Part shown: positions 17,346-25,257 of the stretch, piece by piece | How positions within the stretch are numbered: the stretch's first letter is position 1 | Layout of the letters: every line of letters starts with the position of its first letter | Source of the DNA: CAVVSD01 sp963750895 | Lineage (GTDB): Bacteria; Actinomycetota; Thermoleophilia; Solirubrobacterales; Solirubrobacteraceae | Reading direction: 5' to 3' | Length of the DNA stretch: 64,000 nucleotides | Assembly: GCA_963750895.1 (NCBI GenBank) | Contig: CAVVSD010000008.1 | Location: 620,001-684,000, forward strand | Notes under the pieces: generated by a model | The model's input: the letters and a program-made list of their open reading frames with translations, nothing else | What the model was told of the DNA's origin: nothing | The model's database searches: none | Position numbers and translations under genes: made by a program

Positions 17346-17792
17346 CTATCCGCCGTTGTCGGCGCGGAGGTCCCACCGCGGGAGGTCCTTGATGGCCTCC
17401 CGGTAGCGACGCTGGTGCCGCGGGCGCAGGAAGATGAACCAGCCCATGAGCGCCATGGGCAGCAGGATGAAGACGTTGACGAGGTTCCCCGTCAGCGTGA
17501 AGAAGATCCCGAACACGATCACGAACATCCCGACGGCGATCGGGAGCGCGCGGAAGCGCAGCTGCGTCCTGCGCACGGCGTCGTACTCCTCGCGCGGGAT
17601 CTTGCCCGTGTCGTAGGCCCGCCCGCAGCTCTCGCACGTCCACCGCTCCCCGTGCGGCAGCTTCGCCGACTCGCCGCACTCGCACGTGACCGTGATCGGC
17701 GGCCCGCGCAGGACCGCCCCGGGCCGTTCTCGGCCGAGGCGCTCCCGCTGCGGGCGCTCCTTCTTCGCGCGCTGTCTGCCGCGTCTGCTCAG
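17346..17792 (-). CDS. Small zinc-ribbon membrane protein, probable CTG start
   Basis: The open frame codes for a basic N terminus, a zinc ribbon with CECGE and, 13 residues on, CESCGRAY, and then two hydrophobic helices (about residues 85-103 and 107-124) and a polar tail. No ATG, GTG or TTG precedes the ribbon in frame. The only late start is a GTG at 17576, which would leave just the helices. The frame is open back to a CTG that overlaps the TGA of the upstream permease (CTGA), so a coupled CTG start is proposed. Alternatives are a missed frameshift or use of the short form. The function is unknown, perhaps tied to the permease. Confidence 0.5.
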   Translation of the reverse strand: MSRRGRQRAKKERPQRERLGRERPGAVLRGPPITVTCECGESAKLPHGERWTCESCGRAYDTGKIPREEYDAVRRTQLRFRALPIAVGMFVIVFGIFFTLTGNLVNVFILLPMALMGWFIFLRPRHQRRYREAIKDLPRWDLRADNGG

Positions 17793-19285
17793 GAGGGCAC
17801 CGGCTCCACTGCGAGTTCGGGGTGCTTGCGCTCCTCCTCCGGCGTGGCCGGGATCTCCTCACGCAGGTGCAGCGGCTGCTTGTCCTGCACGACCCGGCGC
17901 CACGCCCAGAGGACGATCGCCAGGACGAGCACGAGCAGGCCGACACGCGTCTTGTCCCACCCGTAGCCGTAGCCGTCGATGCCGAGGAAGCCGCCCGACC
18001 AGATGAAGCCGCCGCCGATGAGGAGCACGGAGTTGATGATGAACAGCACCGCGCAGATCGGCACCCACATCGGGGACAGCTTCACGGGCCGCGGCCAGTT
18101 CGGCCGGTCCTTGCGCAGCAGGAGGAAGCCGGCGAGCGCGCTGCAGGTCGCGAACACGTACCCGATGTTGCTCACCGCCAGGATCTCCAGCACGCCGGCG
18201 AAGTAGGAGATGAGCAGGATGTTCAGGATCGCGTCGACCGTCATCGCGCGTCCGGGCACCCGGAAGCGGTTGAGCGTCCCGAGCTGCTTGATCGTCATCC
18301 CGTCCTTCGCGATGCCGTACAGGGCTCTGGAGCCGTCCATCGTCGCCGTGTTCATCGACAGCACGAGGCCCGCGACCACGCAGACCACCAGGACGTTGGC
18401 CAGCGCGTCGCCCACGAGCTCGTCGAACGCCTGGATGAAGAACGCGATGAACGTCGGGTCGTCGACCACCGCCTGCGTCCCCAGCGTGCCGCCGAGTCCG
18501 AGGGGGAGCAGCGCGTAGACGGCGATGCCGAACAGCGCGGCCGAGCGCAGCGCCTTCGTCGTGTCCTTCTCGGTGTCGTGGTACTCGGGCGCGAACGTCG
18601 CCACGACCTCCATCCCGTAGGAGGACCAGCACATGAAGTACAGCCACACGATCACGAGCGGCAACCCGCCGCCGGTCCCGATGTTCCACTGCATGTTCGA
18701 GCTCGACCAGTCGCCCGTGATGTACGGGAAGAACATGAGGACGAGCACCGGGATCATCAGCAGTCCGCCGGTGAGGTAGGCGAACCACACCGCCGGCCGG
18801 ACGCCGTACACGTTGAACAGCCACACGAGCACGATGAGCCCGATGCCGATGCAGATCGGCAGGGTCAGGTCGAACCCGGCGCCGGACGCGTCCCACGTCG
18901 ACCCGGAGAACCACTCGGACTGGATGAGCGTGCCGGCGACGAGCCCGTTGATCGACAGGACGACCGACCAGCCGATCCAGTAGCCGAACGTCGCCAGCGG
19001 GCCGATGGGCGTGAAGTACTTGCGCCACGCCTCGTGGGCGTACAGCGCGATGCCGCCGGACTTGCTCGGGAACATCGCTGCGAGCTCGGCATGGATGTTG
19101 TTCTGCAACGCCCCCAGGCAGATCGAGATCGTCCAGAGCACGAAGGCCCCGGTCGTCCCGAGCGCGCCGATGGAGGCGCCGAGCGAGCCGATGAGGAAGC
19201 CAGGGTTGGCGAGCGCGACGACGAAGCCGTCCCACCATGTCATCGCCTTGAGGAGCTCACGTTCCTCGACGACGGCAGTAGCCAT
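17789..19285 (-). CDS. APC-superfamily amino acid/amine permease
   Basis: A 498-aa membrane protein with 12 predicted helices. The helix 1 region (VALANPGFLIGSLGASIGALGT) and the consensus intracellular loop before helix 3 (LAAMFPSKSGGIALYAHEA) are typical of the APC family (amino acid, polyamine, organocation). A GGAGGG Shine-Dalgarno lies about 7 bp before the ATG. A 16-bp operator-like palindrome sits 38 bp upstream. Orientation and regulation tie it to the amine cluster, so its cargo is probably the amine or the amino-acid derivative processed there (inference). Confidence 0.85.
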   Translation of the reverse strand: MATAVVEERELLKAMTWWDGFVVALANPGFLIGSLGASIGALGTTGAFVLWTISICLGALQNNIHAELAAMFPSKSGGIALYAHEAWRKYFTPIGPLATFGYWIGWSVVLSINGLVAGTLIQSEWFSGSTWDASGAGFDLTLPICIGIGLIVLVWLFNVYGVRPAVWFAYLTGGLLMIPVLVLMFFPYITGDWSSSNMQWNIGTGGGLPLVIVWLYFMCWSSYGMEVVATFAPEYHDTEKDTTKALRSAALFGIAVYALLPLGLGGTLGTQAVVDDPTFIAFFIQAFDELVGDALANVLVVCVVAGLVLSMNTATMDGSRALYGIAKDGMTIKQLGTLNRFRVPGRAMTVDAILNILLISYFAGVLEILAVSNIGYVFATCSALAGFLLLRKDRPNWPRPVKLSPMWVPICAVLFIINSVLLIGGGFIWSGGFLGIDGYGYGWDKTRVGLLVLVLAIVLWAWRRVVQDKQPLHLREEIPATPEEERKHPELAVEPVPS

Positions 19286-19322
19286 GCAGCGACCCTCCCT
19301 CTCTCAGGTTCCCCGGCCGGAC

Positions 19323-19338
19323 TGGACAAAGTTGTCCA
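19323..19338. promoter_or_regulatory. 16-bp operator-like site 4
   Basis: TGGACAA-AG-TTGTCCA is the most symmetric copy of the shared motif, with 7-bp arms and a 2-bp centre. It lies 38 bp upstream of the permease start codon, where a bound regulator would block RNA polymerase. Confidence 0.65.
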
Positions 19339-19378
19339 AAGCCCAACGGCGGGGTGTTCTACCACCCGCCGTCGTCAC

Positions 19379-19396
19379 GTTGCAAGTGCAACTTGC
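19379..19396. promoter_or_regulatory. Short nested palindrome between amt and permease genes
   Basis: GTTGCA-AG-TGCAAC (19379-19392) overlaps GCAAGT-GCA-ACTTGC (19382-19396). It follows the Amt stop by about 33 bp and has no T-tract, so it could be a second operator or a weak stem rather than a standard terminator. Confidence 0.35.
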
Positions 19397-19428
19397 CTGG
19401 GAATTTCCCGAGAAACCGCCTTCAGCGG

Positions 19429-20862
19429 CTACGCACCGTCGTCGCGCGGAACGGCAGTCGCGACGGTCTCGCGTGCAGCGACCTCACCGTTCGGCGCGAT
19501 CTGCGCGGGGGCGTCGTGGACGATGTCCCAGTCGTGCAGGTCGAAGCCCTCCACGATGGTCTCCTCGTCCGCGCGCAGCCCGATCGTCCGCTCGAGGATG
19601 GCGGCCAGCACCCACGCGGTCACCAGGCCGACGACGATGCAGACCGCGAGCCCGAGCGCCTGCCAGCCCACGTTCATCGTCGCGTGCTGGAAGGCGTAGT
19701 CGCCCTCCTCCACGCCGAAGTAGCCGCTCTGCCTGGTGCCCCACTCGACGAGGCCGACCATGAGGATCCCGTAGGACCCCACGCCGAGGAACAGGTTGAT
19801 GAGCTTGTGCTCGTCGATCTCCTTGCGCTGCGTCCACTCGTACACGACGTAGGCGACCAACGGCGCGAAGAACGCCACGAGGAACATCTGCCAAGGCGCG
19901 TACACGTCGAACCCGGGCGCGCCGGAGACGTAGCCCGCGAACGGGCCGAGCAGCGTGTAGATGTAGTTCTTCGTCCGGTAGGCGATGAGCGCCCCCATGA
20001 GCGCCCCGCCCGCCCACGCCAGGCCGAGGTTGTTGAACGCGATGCCGACGCTCGTGTCCGACATGTTCACGCTGACGAACAGCGCCTCGGGCTCGAAGAA
20101 GAAGCCGCACGACAGGATCACCATCGGCAGGCCGGCCATGATGAGGATCACGCCCGTCGTCGTGATGCCGAGGTTGTAGGAGCGGAAGTCGCCGATCCGG
20201 GGATGCGGCCGGTACATGCCCGGGCGCACGCCGACCTTGCGGGTCAGCACGAACGCCATGGCGCCCGCGAAGACGTACACGAAGCCGGAGCCGAAGAAGT
20301 CGTGGTAGCCGAGGTTCGTGATCGGCCCGGTCGAGCCCCAGGTCAGCCAGCTCAGCAGCGACGACACGACGGCCGCCACGGCGCAGACCACGTAGAACGC
20401 CCCGGCCTTCATCCGCTCCGTCACCGCCAGATGGATGAGGACGTTGATGATCCCGGCGAAGCAGGCCAGGAAGAAGATGAAGATCTGCTGGTTGTTCAGG
20501 CCCGGCGCGACGGCCGGATCGGCCGTCTGCGCGAGGTCGGTCGCCAGCGTGCCGCCCAGCCACCAGTCCTTGATCGCCTGCCAGTACGGGTTGGCGACGT
20601 CGAAGGCCACGTAGTACTGCCAGTTCCAGATCGCGAACCCGATCAGGAAGTAGACGAAGAACCCGATGAAGAAGCCGATGACCTTCTGGATCATCGCGTC
20701 GAAGACGTTGACCCGGCGGACGCCGCCGAGGTCGACGAGCAGCAGCCCCGCGAAGATGGAGAGCGCCCCCACCGTCCCGGTCGCGTACACGATGTTCTGG
20801 ACCAACGAGTTGGTCGACACCTGCTCCGGGAACACCTGCGCAAGCACGCTCGCGTCGATCAC
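19429..20862 (-). CDS. Ammonium/methylammonium transporter, Amt family
   Basis: A 477-aa protein with 11 or so helices. DFFGSGFVYVFAGAMAFV corresponds to the Amt helix 5 region (family form D-x-A-G-[SG]-x-V-H), while FNNLGLAWAGGALMGAL matches the later conserved helix. The usual first pore His is not obvious at its normal place, so selectivity may differ. The start is placed at the GTG at 20862, preceded by GGGGAGAGG, rather than upstream in-frame codons. Amt proteins carry ammonium and methylammonium. Sharing a divergent, operator-containing promoter with the flavoprotein gene supports an amine-uptake role (inference). Confidence 0.72.
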   Translation of the reverse strand: MIDASVLAQVFPEQVSTNSLVQNIVYATGTVGALSIFAGLLLVDLGGVRRVNVFDAMIQKVIGFFIGFFVYFLIGFAIWNWQYYVAFDVANPYWQAIKDWWLGGTLATDLAQTADPAVAPGLNNQQIFIFFLACFAGIINVLIHLAVTERMKAGAFYVVCAVAAVVSSLLSWLTWGSTGPITNLGYHDFFGSGFVYVFAGAMAFVLTRKVGVRPGMYRPHPRIGDFRSYNLGITTTGVILIMAGLPMVILSCGFFFEPEALFVSVNMSDTSVGIAFNNLGLAWAGGALMGALIAYRTKNYIYTLLGPFAGYVSGAPGFDVYAPWQMFLVAFFAPLVAYVVYEWTQRKEIDEHKLINLFLGVGSYGILMVGLVEWGTRQSGYFGVEEGDYAFQHATMNVGWQALGLAVCIVVGLVTAWVLAAILERTIGLRADEETIVEGFDLHDWDIVHDAPAQIAPNGEVAARETVATAVPRDDGA

Positions 20863-20910
20863 GTCGCCTCTCCCCAGTGGCTGGACCCTGTGCGCCAGCT
20901 TAAGAAAGTC

Positions 20911-20926
20911 TGTGCCTATTTGTCCA
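20911..20926. promoter_or_regulatory. 16-bp operator-like site 2
   Basis: TGTGCCTATTTGTCCA, one of two tandem copies in the 137-bp divergent region between amt and the flavoprotein gene. It lies 39 bp from site 3, start to start. Confidence 0.6.
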
Positions 20927-20949
20927 GTCGGGCAGGCGGCGTGCACTTC

Positions 20950-20965
20950 TGGACCTATTTGTCTA
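20950..20965. promoter_or_regulatory. 16-bp operator-like site 3
   Basis: TGGACCTATTTGTCTA shares 10 consecutive bases (CCTATTTGTC) with site 2. It lies 35 bp upstream of the ATG of the acyl-CoA-dehydrogenase-like gene, over its expected promoter. Confidence 0.6.
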
Positions 20966-20999
20966 CAGTCCTGCCACGAGCGAGACCCTGGAGGTCGGC

Positions 21000-22403
21000 A
21001 TGGGCGAGAAGCGCTGGGGCGATGAGCCCTACTTCGGGCTGGGGACGGATTGGGACCCCGACTGGCTTCTGACGGAGCGCCAGCTCGAGCTGCGCGATCT
21101 CCTGATCGAGCTGTGCGAGAAGGAGATGCGCGAGAACGCGAAGGTCTCCGACGACTCGCTGACCTATCCGCGGCGCAACCTCGAACTGCTCGGTGAACAC
21201 GGCTTCCTCGGCCTGACCGTGCCCGAGGAGTACGGCGGCCTCGGCGAGGACCACATGGCGTTCGCCATGACCTGCGAGACGATCGCGCGCTACGGCTGCG
21301 CGTCGACGGCCATGTGCTACGTCATGCACATGAGCGCCGTGCAGGCGATCATGCTGCGCCCCACCGACGCGCTCATCGACCGCTACATCCGCCCGCTCAA
21401 CAGCGGCAAGATCGGGACCCTGTCCTACTCGGACCCCGAGACCGGCTCGCACTTCTGGTACCCCATCTCCTCCGGCGCCGAGCGCTCCAACGGCGGGTAC
21501 AAGGTGCGTAAGAAGGCGTCGTGGACGACGTCGGGCGGCTTCGCGGACTTCTACGTCGTGCAGACGACGAGCCCCGACTTCTCCGGCTACGACGACCTCT
21601 CGGTCTTCGTCATCGACGGCGAGCTCGCGAAGGCGAACCCGTCCTCCTGGGACGCACTCGGCCTGCGCGGCAACCAGTCGGGACCGATCGAGGTCCCCGA
21701 CGTCGAGATCGAGGGCGACCGCATCGTCGGCCCGGTGGGCGACGGCGCCGCCTCCAACGACGAGGCCGTCGACCCCTGGTTCCTCGTCGGCTCCTCGTCG
21801 GTGTGGAACGGCATCGCGATGGGCGCCATCGACATCGCGAAGCGCCAGACGACCCGCAAGCGCCACGTCGACGTCGGCCTGCGCGTCGCCGACTACCCGA
21901 CGATCCAGGACTACGTCGGCGAGGCCGTGATGGACACGAACGCGTGTCGCATCTTCGCCATGTCGGTCGCCCAGGCGTTCGACCAGGAGACCGACCACAA
22001 CACCCGCATCCTCAAGCCCGGCGAGTTCGCACGCGCGAACTACCTGCACTGGGCCTGGCAGATCAAGTTCGAGGCGGCGAAGAACACCGCGCACGTCGTC
22101 GACAAGATGCTGCACGCCTGCGGTGGCTCGGGCTACAAGAAGGACATGGAGCTCGAGCGCTACCTGCGCGACGCGAAGGCCGGCTGGGTCATGGGGCCGA
22201 CGAACGAGGTGCTGCGCCAGTTCGTGGGCAAGGCCGTCCTCCTCGGCTTCGACGCCCTCGACTACTGGAACCAGACGTACAACCGCCGGGCGGTCGAGAA
22301 CGAGGTCAAGAAGCTCGACCCCGCCGCCAAGCGCGAGCTCGCCGAGCAGCTCATGGCGCAGGCCGCCGAGGACGAGAGCAAGACGACGGCCGCACGAGCC
22401 TGA
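21000..22403 (+). CDS. Acyl-CoA-dehydrogenase-fold flavoprotein lacking the catalytic Glu; possible two-component monooxygenase
   Basis: A 467-aa ACAD-fold protein: LTVPEEYGGLGED at the end of the helical domain, LSYSDPETGS and KKASWTTSGG in the beta domain, then the C-terminal helices. The usual catalytic motif YEGTNEI is MGPTNEV here, and the alternative Glu position of isovaleryl-CoA-type enzymes is a Trp in VDPWFLVG. True dehydrogenation of acyl-CoA is therefore unlikely. ACAD-fold enzymes without this base include flavin-dependent N-hydroxylases and desulfurisation monooxygenases that need a separate flavin reductase, and one is encoded two genes downstream. GGAGG precedes the ATG. Two operator-like sites lie upstream. 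Confidence 0.72.
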   Translation: MGEKRWGDEPYFGLGTDWDPDWLLTERQLELRDLLIELCEKEMRENAKVSDDSLTYPRRNLELLGEHGFLGLTVPEEYGGLGEDHMAFAMTCETIARYGCASTAMCYVMHMSAVQAIMLRPTDALIDRYIRPLNSGKIGTLSYSDPETGSHFWYPISSGAERSNGGYKVRKKASWTTSGGFADFYVVQTTSPDFSGYDDLSVFVIDGELAKANPSSWDALGLRGNQSGPIEVPDVEIEGDRIVGPVGDGAASNDEAVDPWFLVGSSSVWNGIAMGAIDIAKRQTTRKRHVDVGLRVADYPTIQDYVGEAVMDTNACRIFAMSVAQAFDQETDHNTRILKPGEFARANYLHWAWQIKFEAAKNTAHVVDKMLHACGGSGYKKDMELERYLRDAKAGWVMGPTNEVLRQFVGKAVLLGFDALDYWNQTYNRRAVENEVKKLDPAAKRELAEQLMAQAAEDESKTTAARA

Positions 22404-22407
22404 TCGC

Positions 22408-24738
22408 ATGGCCGTCGCCACGTTCCTCCCCGGAGGGCTCAAGCCGCTCGACCCGGGCTTCGAGGTGTTCTGGGTGCGAGCGGGCGGCGCGACGGTCGTG
22501 CCGGTCCGCGGCGACGACCGCATCACGCTCCGCGACCCCGACGGCGGGCAGGTCGCCGAGCTCACGGTGCTCACGCCCGAGGGCGCGCCCGACCCGGGCG
22601 CGCTGGGCACGTCGGCCGACGCACCCGCCTCCGTGCTGCGCGGGCTCGTCGCTCAGGCGCGCGGCCAGGACTTCCTCGGCGAGCTGTACGCGCGCGGCCT
22701 GACGCCGGCCGACGCGACGTGCGCCCGCCTGTTCGGCACGGTCTCGCCCCCGGGCGCGGAAGCAGTCTTCCTCGCCCAGCGCGACGCGATCCTCGTCGTC
22801 GGCGCGCCGGGGGGTCGCGTCGTCGACGGGGACGTGCCGCCGAGCGACCTCCACGTCGAGGTCCGCAGGGCGATCCCGCGCACGGCCGCCGAGATCGAGC
22901 TGCCCGAGCCGCTGGCCGAGCCGCGGCTGGACCTCCGCGTCGACGCGGCCACCGCGCGCTCCTACGAGGTGAAGAAGGGCGAGTACATCCAGGTCCTCGA
23001 CGTCCAGGGCCGGCAGTGCTCGGACTTCCTCGCGTTCCACCACGGCAAGCTCCAGCGCGGGATCGAGCGCGGCCTCGACGCCACGACCACCCGCACGCTC
23101 ATGGGCAACGCCTACCCCATGCCCGGGCTGCACGGGAAGTTCTACGACCAGGACATGGACCCGCTCGTGGAGGTCGTCCGCGACACCGTCGGGCGCCACG
23201 ACACGTTCGGCCTCGCCTGCACGGCGAAGTACTACGAGGACGCCGGCTACTTCGGGCACGTCAACTGCACCGAGAACTTCAACCGGGTCCTGTCGCCGTA
23301 CCCCATCGCCGAGCGCAAGGGCTGGCCGGCGCTGAACTTCTTCTACAACACGAGCTTCGACGCCGACCTGATCCTCCTCGCCGACGAGCCGTGGTCGCGG
23401 CCGGGCGACTACGTCCTGCTGCGGGCGATGAACGATCTCGTCTGCTCCTCGTCCGCCTGCCCGGACGACATCGACCCCGCCAACGCCTGGGAGTGCACCG
23501 ATGTCCACGTCCGCGTCTACGCACCGGAGAACCGGTTCTCCATGGCCATCGCACGCCGCGTGACCGCCGACGCCGAGCCGGAGCTCACGAAGGAGACCGG
23601 CTTCCACCCACGCACGTCGGCGCTCACGAAGAGCTTCGTCGAGTACCGCGGCTACTGGCTGCCGCACTGCTTCGACAACGAGGGCGCGCAGGCCGAGTAC
23701 CACGCCTGCCGCGAGCGCGCCGTCGCCATGGACCTCACGCCGCTGCGCAAGTGGGAGATCCTCGGCCCGGACGCCGAGCTGCTCATGCAGACGACGCTGA
23801 CCCGCGACGTCCGCCGCCTCGCCGTCGGCCAGGTGAGCTACACCGCGCTGTGCAACGAGACCGGCGGGATGATCGACGACGGCACGGTCTTCCGGCTCGG
23901 GGAGGACAACTTCCGCTTCGTGGGCGGCGACCCGTACGACGGCGTCTGGCTGAAGGAGCAGGCCCAGCGGCTGGGGCTCAAGGCGTTCGTCAAGCCGACG
24001 ACGGACCAGCTGCACAACATCGCCGTCCAGGGCCCGCGCTCGCGGGACATCCTGCGCGAGATCGTCTGGACCCCGCCCACGCAGACCGCGCTGGAGGACC
24101 TGCGCTGGTTCCGCTTCCTCGTGGGCCGCATCGGCGACTACGACGGCATCCCCATCGTCGTGTCGCGCACGGGCTACACGGGCGAGCTGGGCTACGAGGT
24201 GTTCTGCCACCCGTCCGATGCCACCGCGGTGTGGGACGCGGTCTTCGAGGCGGGCGCGCCGCACGGCATCACGCCGCTCGGGCTCGAGGCCCTCGACGTG
24301 GTGCGCATCGAGTGCGGGCTCATCTTCGCCGGCTACGAGTTCGACGACCAGGTCGACCCGTTCGAGGCGGGCATCGGATTCGCCGTCGCCCTGGACTCGA
24401 CGGACGAGGACTTCATCGGCCGGGCGGCGCTCGAGGATCGCAAGGCGCATCCGCAGCGCGTGCTCGTCGGGCTGGAGCTCGAGGGCAACGAGGTCGCCGG
24501 GCACGGGGACTACGTCTACGCCGGGCGTCAGCGCATCGGCGTCGTCACGAGCGGCTGCCGGAGCCCCCACGTGCGCAAGCCGATCGCCCTCTGCCGCATG
24601 TCGGTGCAGTACGCCGAGCTGGGCACGGAGCTCGAGATCGGCAAGCTCGACGGGCTGCAGAAGCGCATCCCGGCGACGGTCGTGCGCTTCCCGTTCTACG
24701 ACCCGGACAAGACTCGAGAGCCCGACGGGCCTCGATGA
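22408..24738 (+). CDS. DUF1989-GcvT fusion aminomethyltransferase-like protein
   Basis: A 776-aa three-part protein. Residues 1 to about 160 are an unassigned N-terminal domain. About 182-385 is a DUF1989 (urea carboxylase-associated) domain, seen in KKGEYIQVLDVQGRQCSDF, NCTEN and the Cys-containing MNDLVCSSSACPDD. About 400-770 is a GcvT/DmdA-type folate-binding domain with RKWEILGPDA, RTGYTGELGYEV, GLEALDVVRIECG and the C-terminal barrel. GcvT domains move one-carbon units from methylamines or imines to tetrahydrofolate. It could serve as the folate-dependent partner for the FAD oxidoreductase at 15165, in place of the fused MgdC/SoxA subunit (inference). ATGA overlap with the flavin reductase. 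Confidence 0.8.
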   Translation: MAVATFLPGGLKPLDPGFEVFWVRAGGATVVPVRGDDRITLRDPDGGQVAELTVLTPEGAPDPGALGTSADAPASVLRGLVAQARGQDFLGELYARGLTPADATCARLFGTVSPPGAEAVFLAQRDAILVVGAPGGRVVDGDVPPSDLHVEVRRAIPRTAAEIELPEPLAEPRLDLRVDAATARSYEVKKGEYIQVLDVQGRQCSDFLAFHHGKLQRGIERGLDATTTRTLMGNAYPMPGLHGKFYDQDMDPLVEVVRDTVGRHDTFGLACTAKYYEDAGYFGHVNCTENFNRVLSPYPIAERKGWPALNFFYNTSFDADLILLADEPWSRPGDYVLLRAMNDLVCSSSACPDDIDPANAWECTDVHVRVYAPENRFSMAIARRVTADAEPELTKETGFHPRTSALTKSFVEYRGYWLPHCFDNEGAQAEYHACRERAVAMDLTPLRKWEILGPDAELLMQTTLTRDVRRLAVGQVSYTALCNETGGMIDDGTVFRLGEDNFRFVGGDPYDGVWLKEQAQRLGLKAFVKPTTDQLHNIAVQGPRSRDILREIVWTPPTQTALEDLRWFRFLVGRIGDYDGIPIVVSRTGYTGELGYEVFCHPSDATAVWDAVFEAGAPHGITPLGLEALDVVRIECGLIFAGYEFDDQVDPFEAGIGFAVALDSTDEDFIGRAALEDRKAHPQRVLVGLELEGNEVAGHGDYVYAGRQRIGVVTSGCRSPHVRKPIALCRMSVQYAELGTELEIGKLDGLQKRIPATVVRFPFYDPDKTREPDGPR

Positions 24739-25257
24739 GCCTGGGCGACTCCCTGCGCGGCGTCGCGACGCTCACCCAGGTGAGCCGGGCGTCCGCGCCG
24801 TCGCGGCTGCGCAAGGCGATGGGGCGCTTCGCGACCGGGGTCACGATCGTCACCACCGCCCAGCGCGACCACGTCCACGGGATGACCGCCAACGGCGTGA
24901 TGTCCGTGTCGCTGGACCCGCCGCTCATCGTCGTCTCGCTCGGCGCGAGCCGCATGGACGAGCTGCTGCCGAAGACGCGCCGCTACGGGATCAGCGTGCT
25001 GGGCGCCGACCAGGAGGAGCTCGCGACGCACTTCGCGGGACGCCCGGTCGAGGACCTCGCGCCGCGCTTCACGTGGTGGAAGGAGCTGCCGTTCATCGAA
25101 GGCGCGCTCGCGCACGTCGGCTGTCGCGTCGAGGCGATCCACCAGGCGGGCGACCACCGGCTGTGGGTCGGCCGCGTCGGAGCACATGGAGTTCCGCGAC
25201 GGGGACCCGCTGCTGTTCTACGCGGGGCGCTTCGGGAAGCTCAGAGCAGACGGCTGA
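24735..25257 (+). CDS. Flavin reductase domain protein (HpaC-like), frameshifted
   Basis: About 174 codons of a flavin_reduct (PF01613) protein: RKAMGRFATGVTIVTT, GMTANGVMSVSLDPPL, VSVLGADQEELATHFAG and GCRVEAIHQAGDH are all family landmarks. The frame breaks near 25179 where one extra G lies before GAGCAC. The other frame continues HMEFRDGDPLLFYAGRFG to a TGA at 25257. It starts inside the stop of the DUF1989-GcvT gene and is likely to supply reduced flavin to the ACAD-fold protein at 21000. A close homologue at 36657 serves the aromatic hydroxylase. Confidence 0.8.

Noticed and set aside
19379..19396. Rho-independent terminator between amt and the permease
   Set aside because: The palindrome is short, not GC-rich and lacks a T-run, so it is listed only as an unassigned palindrome.
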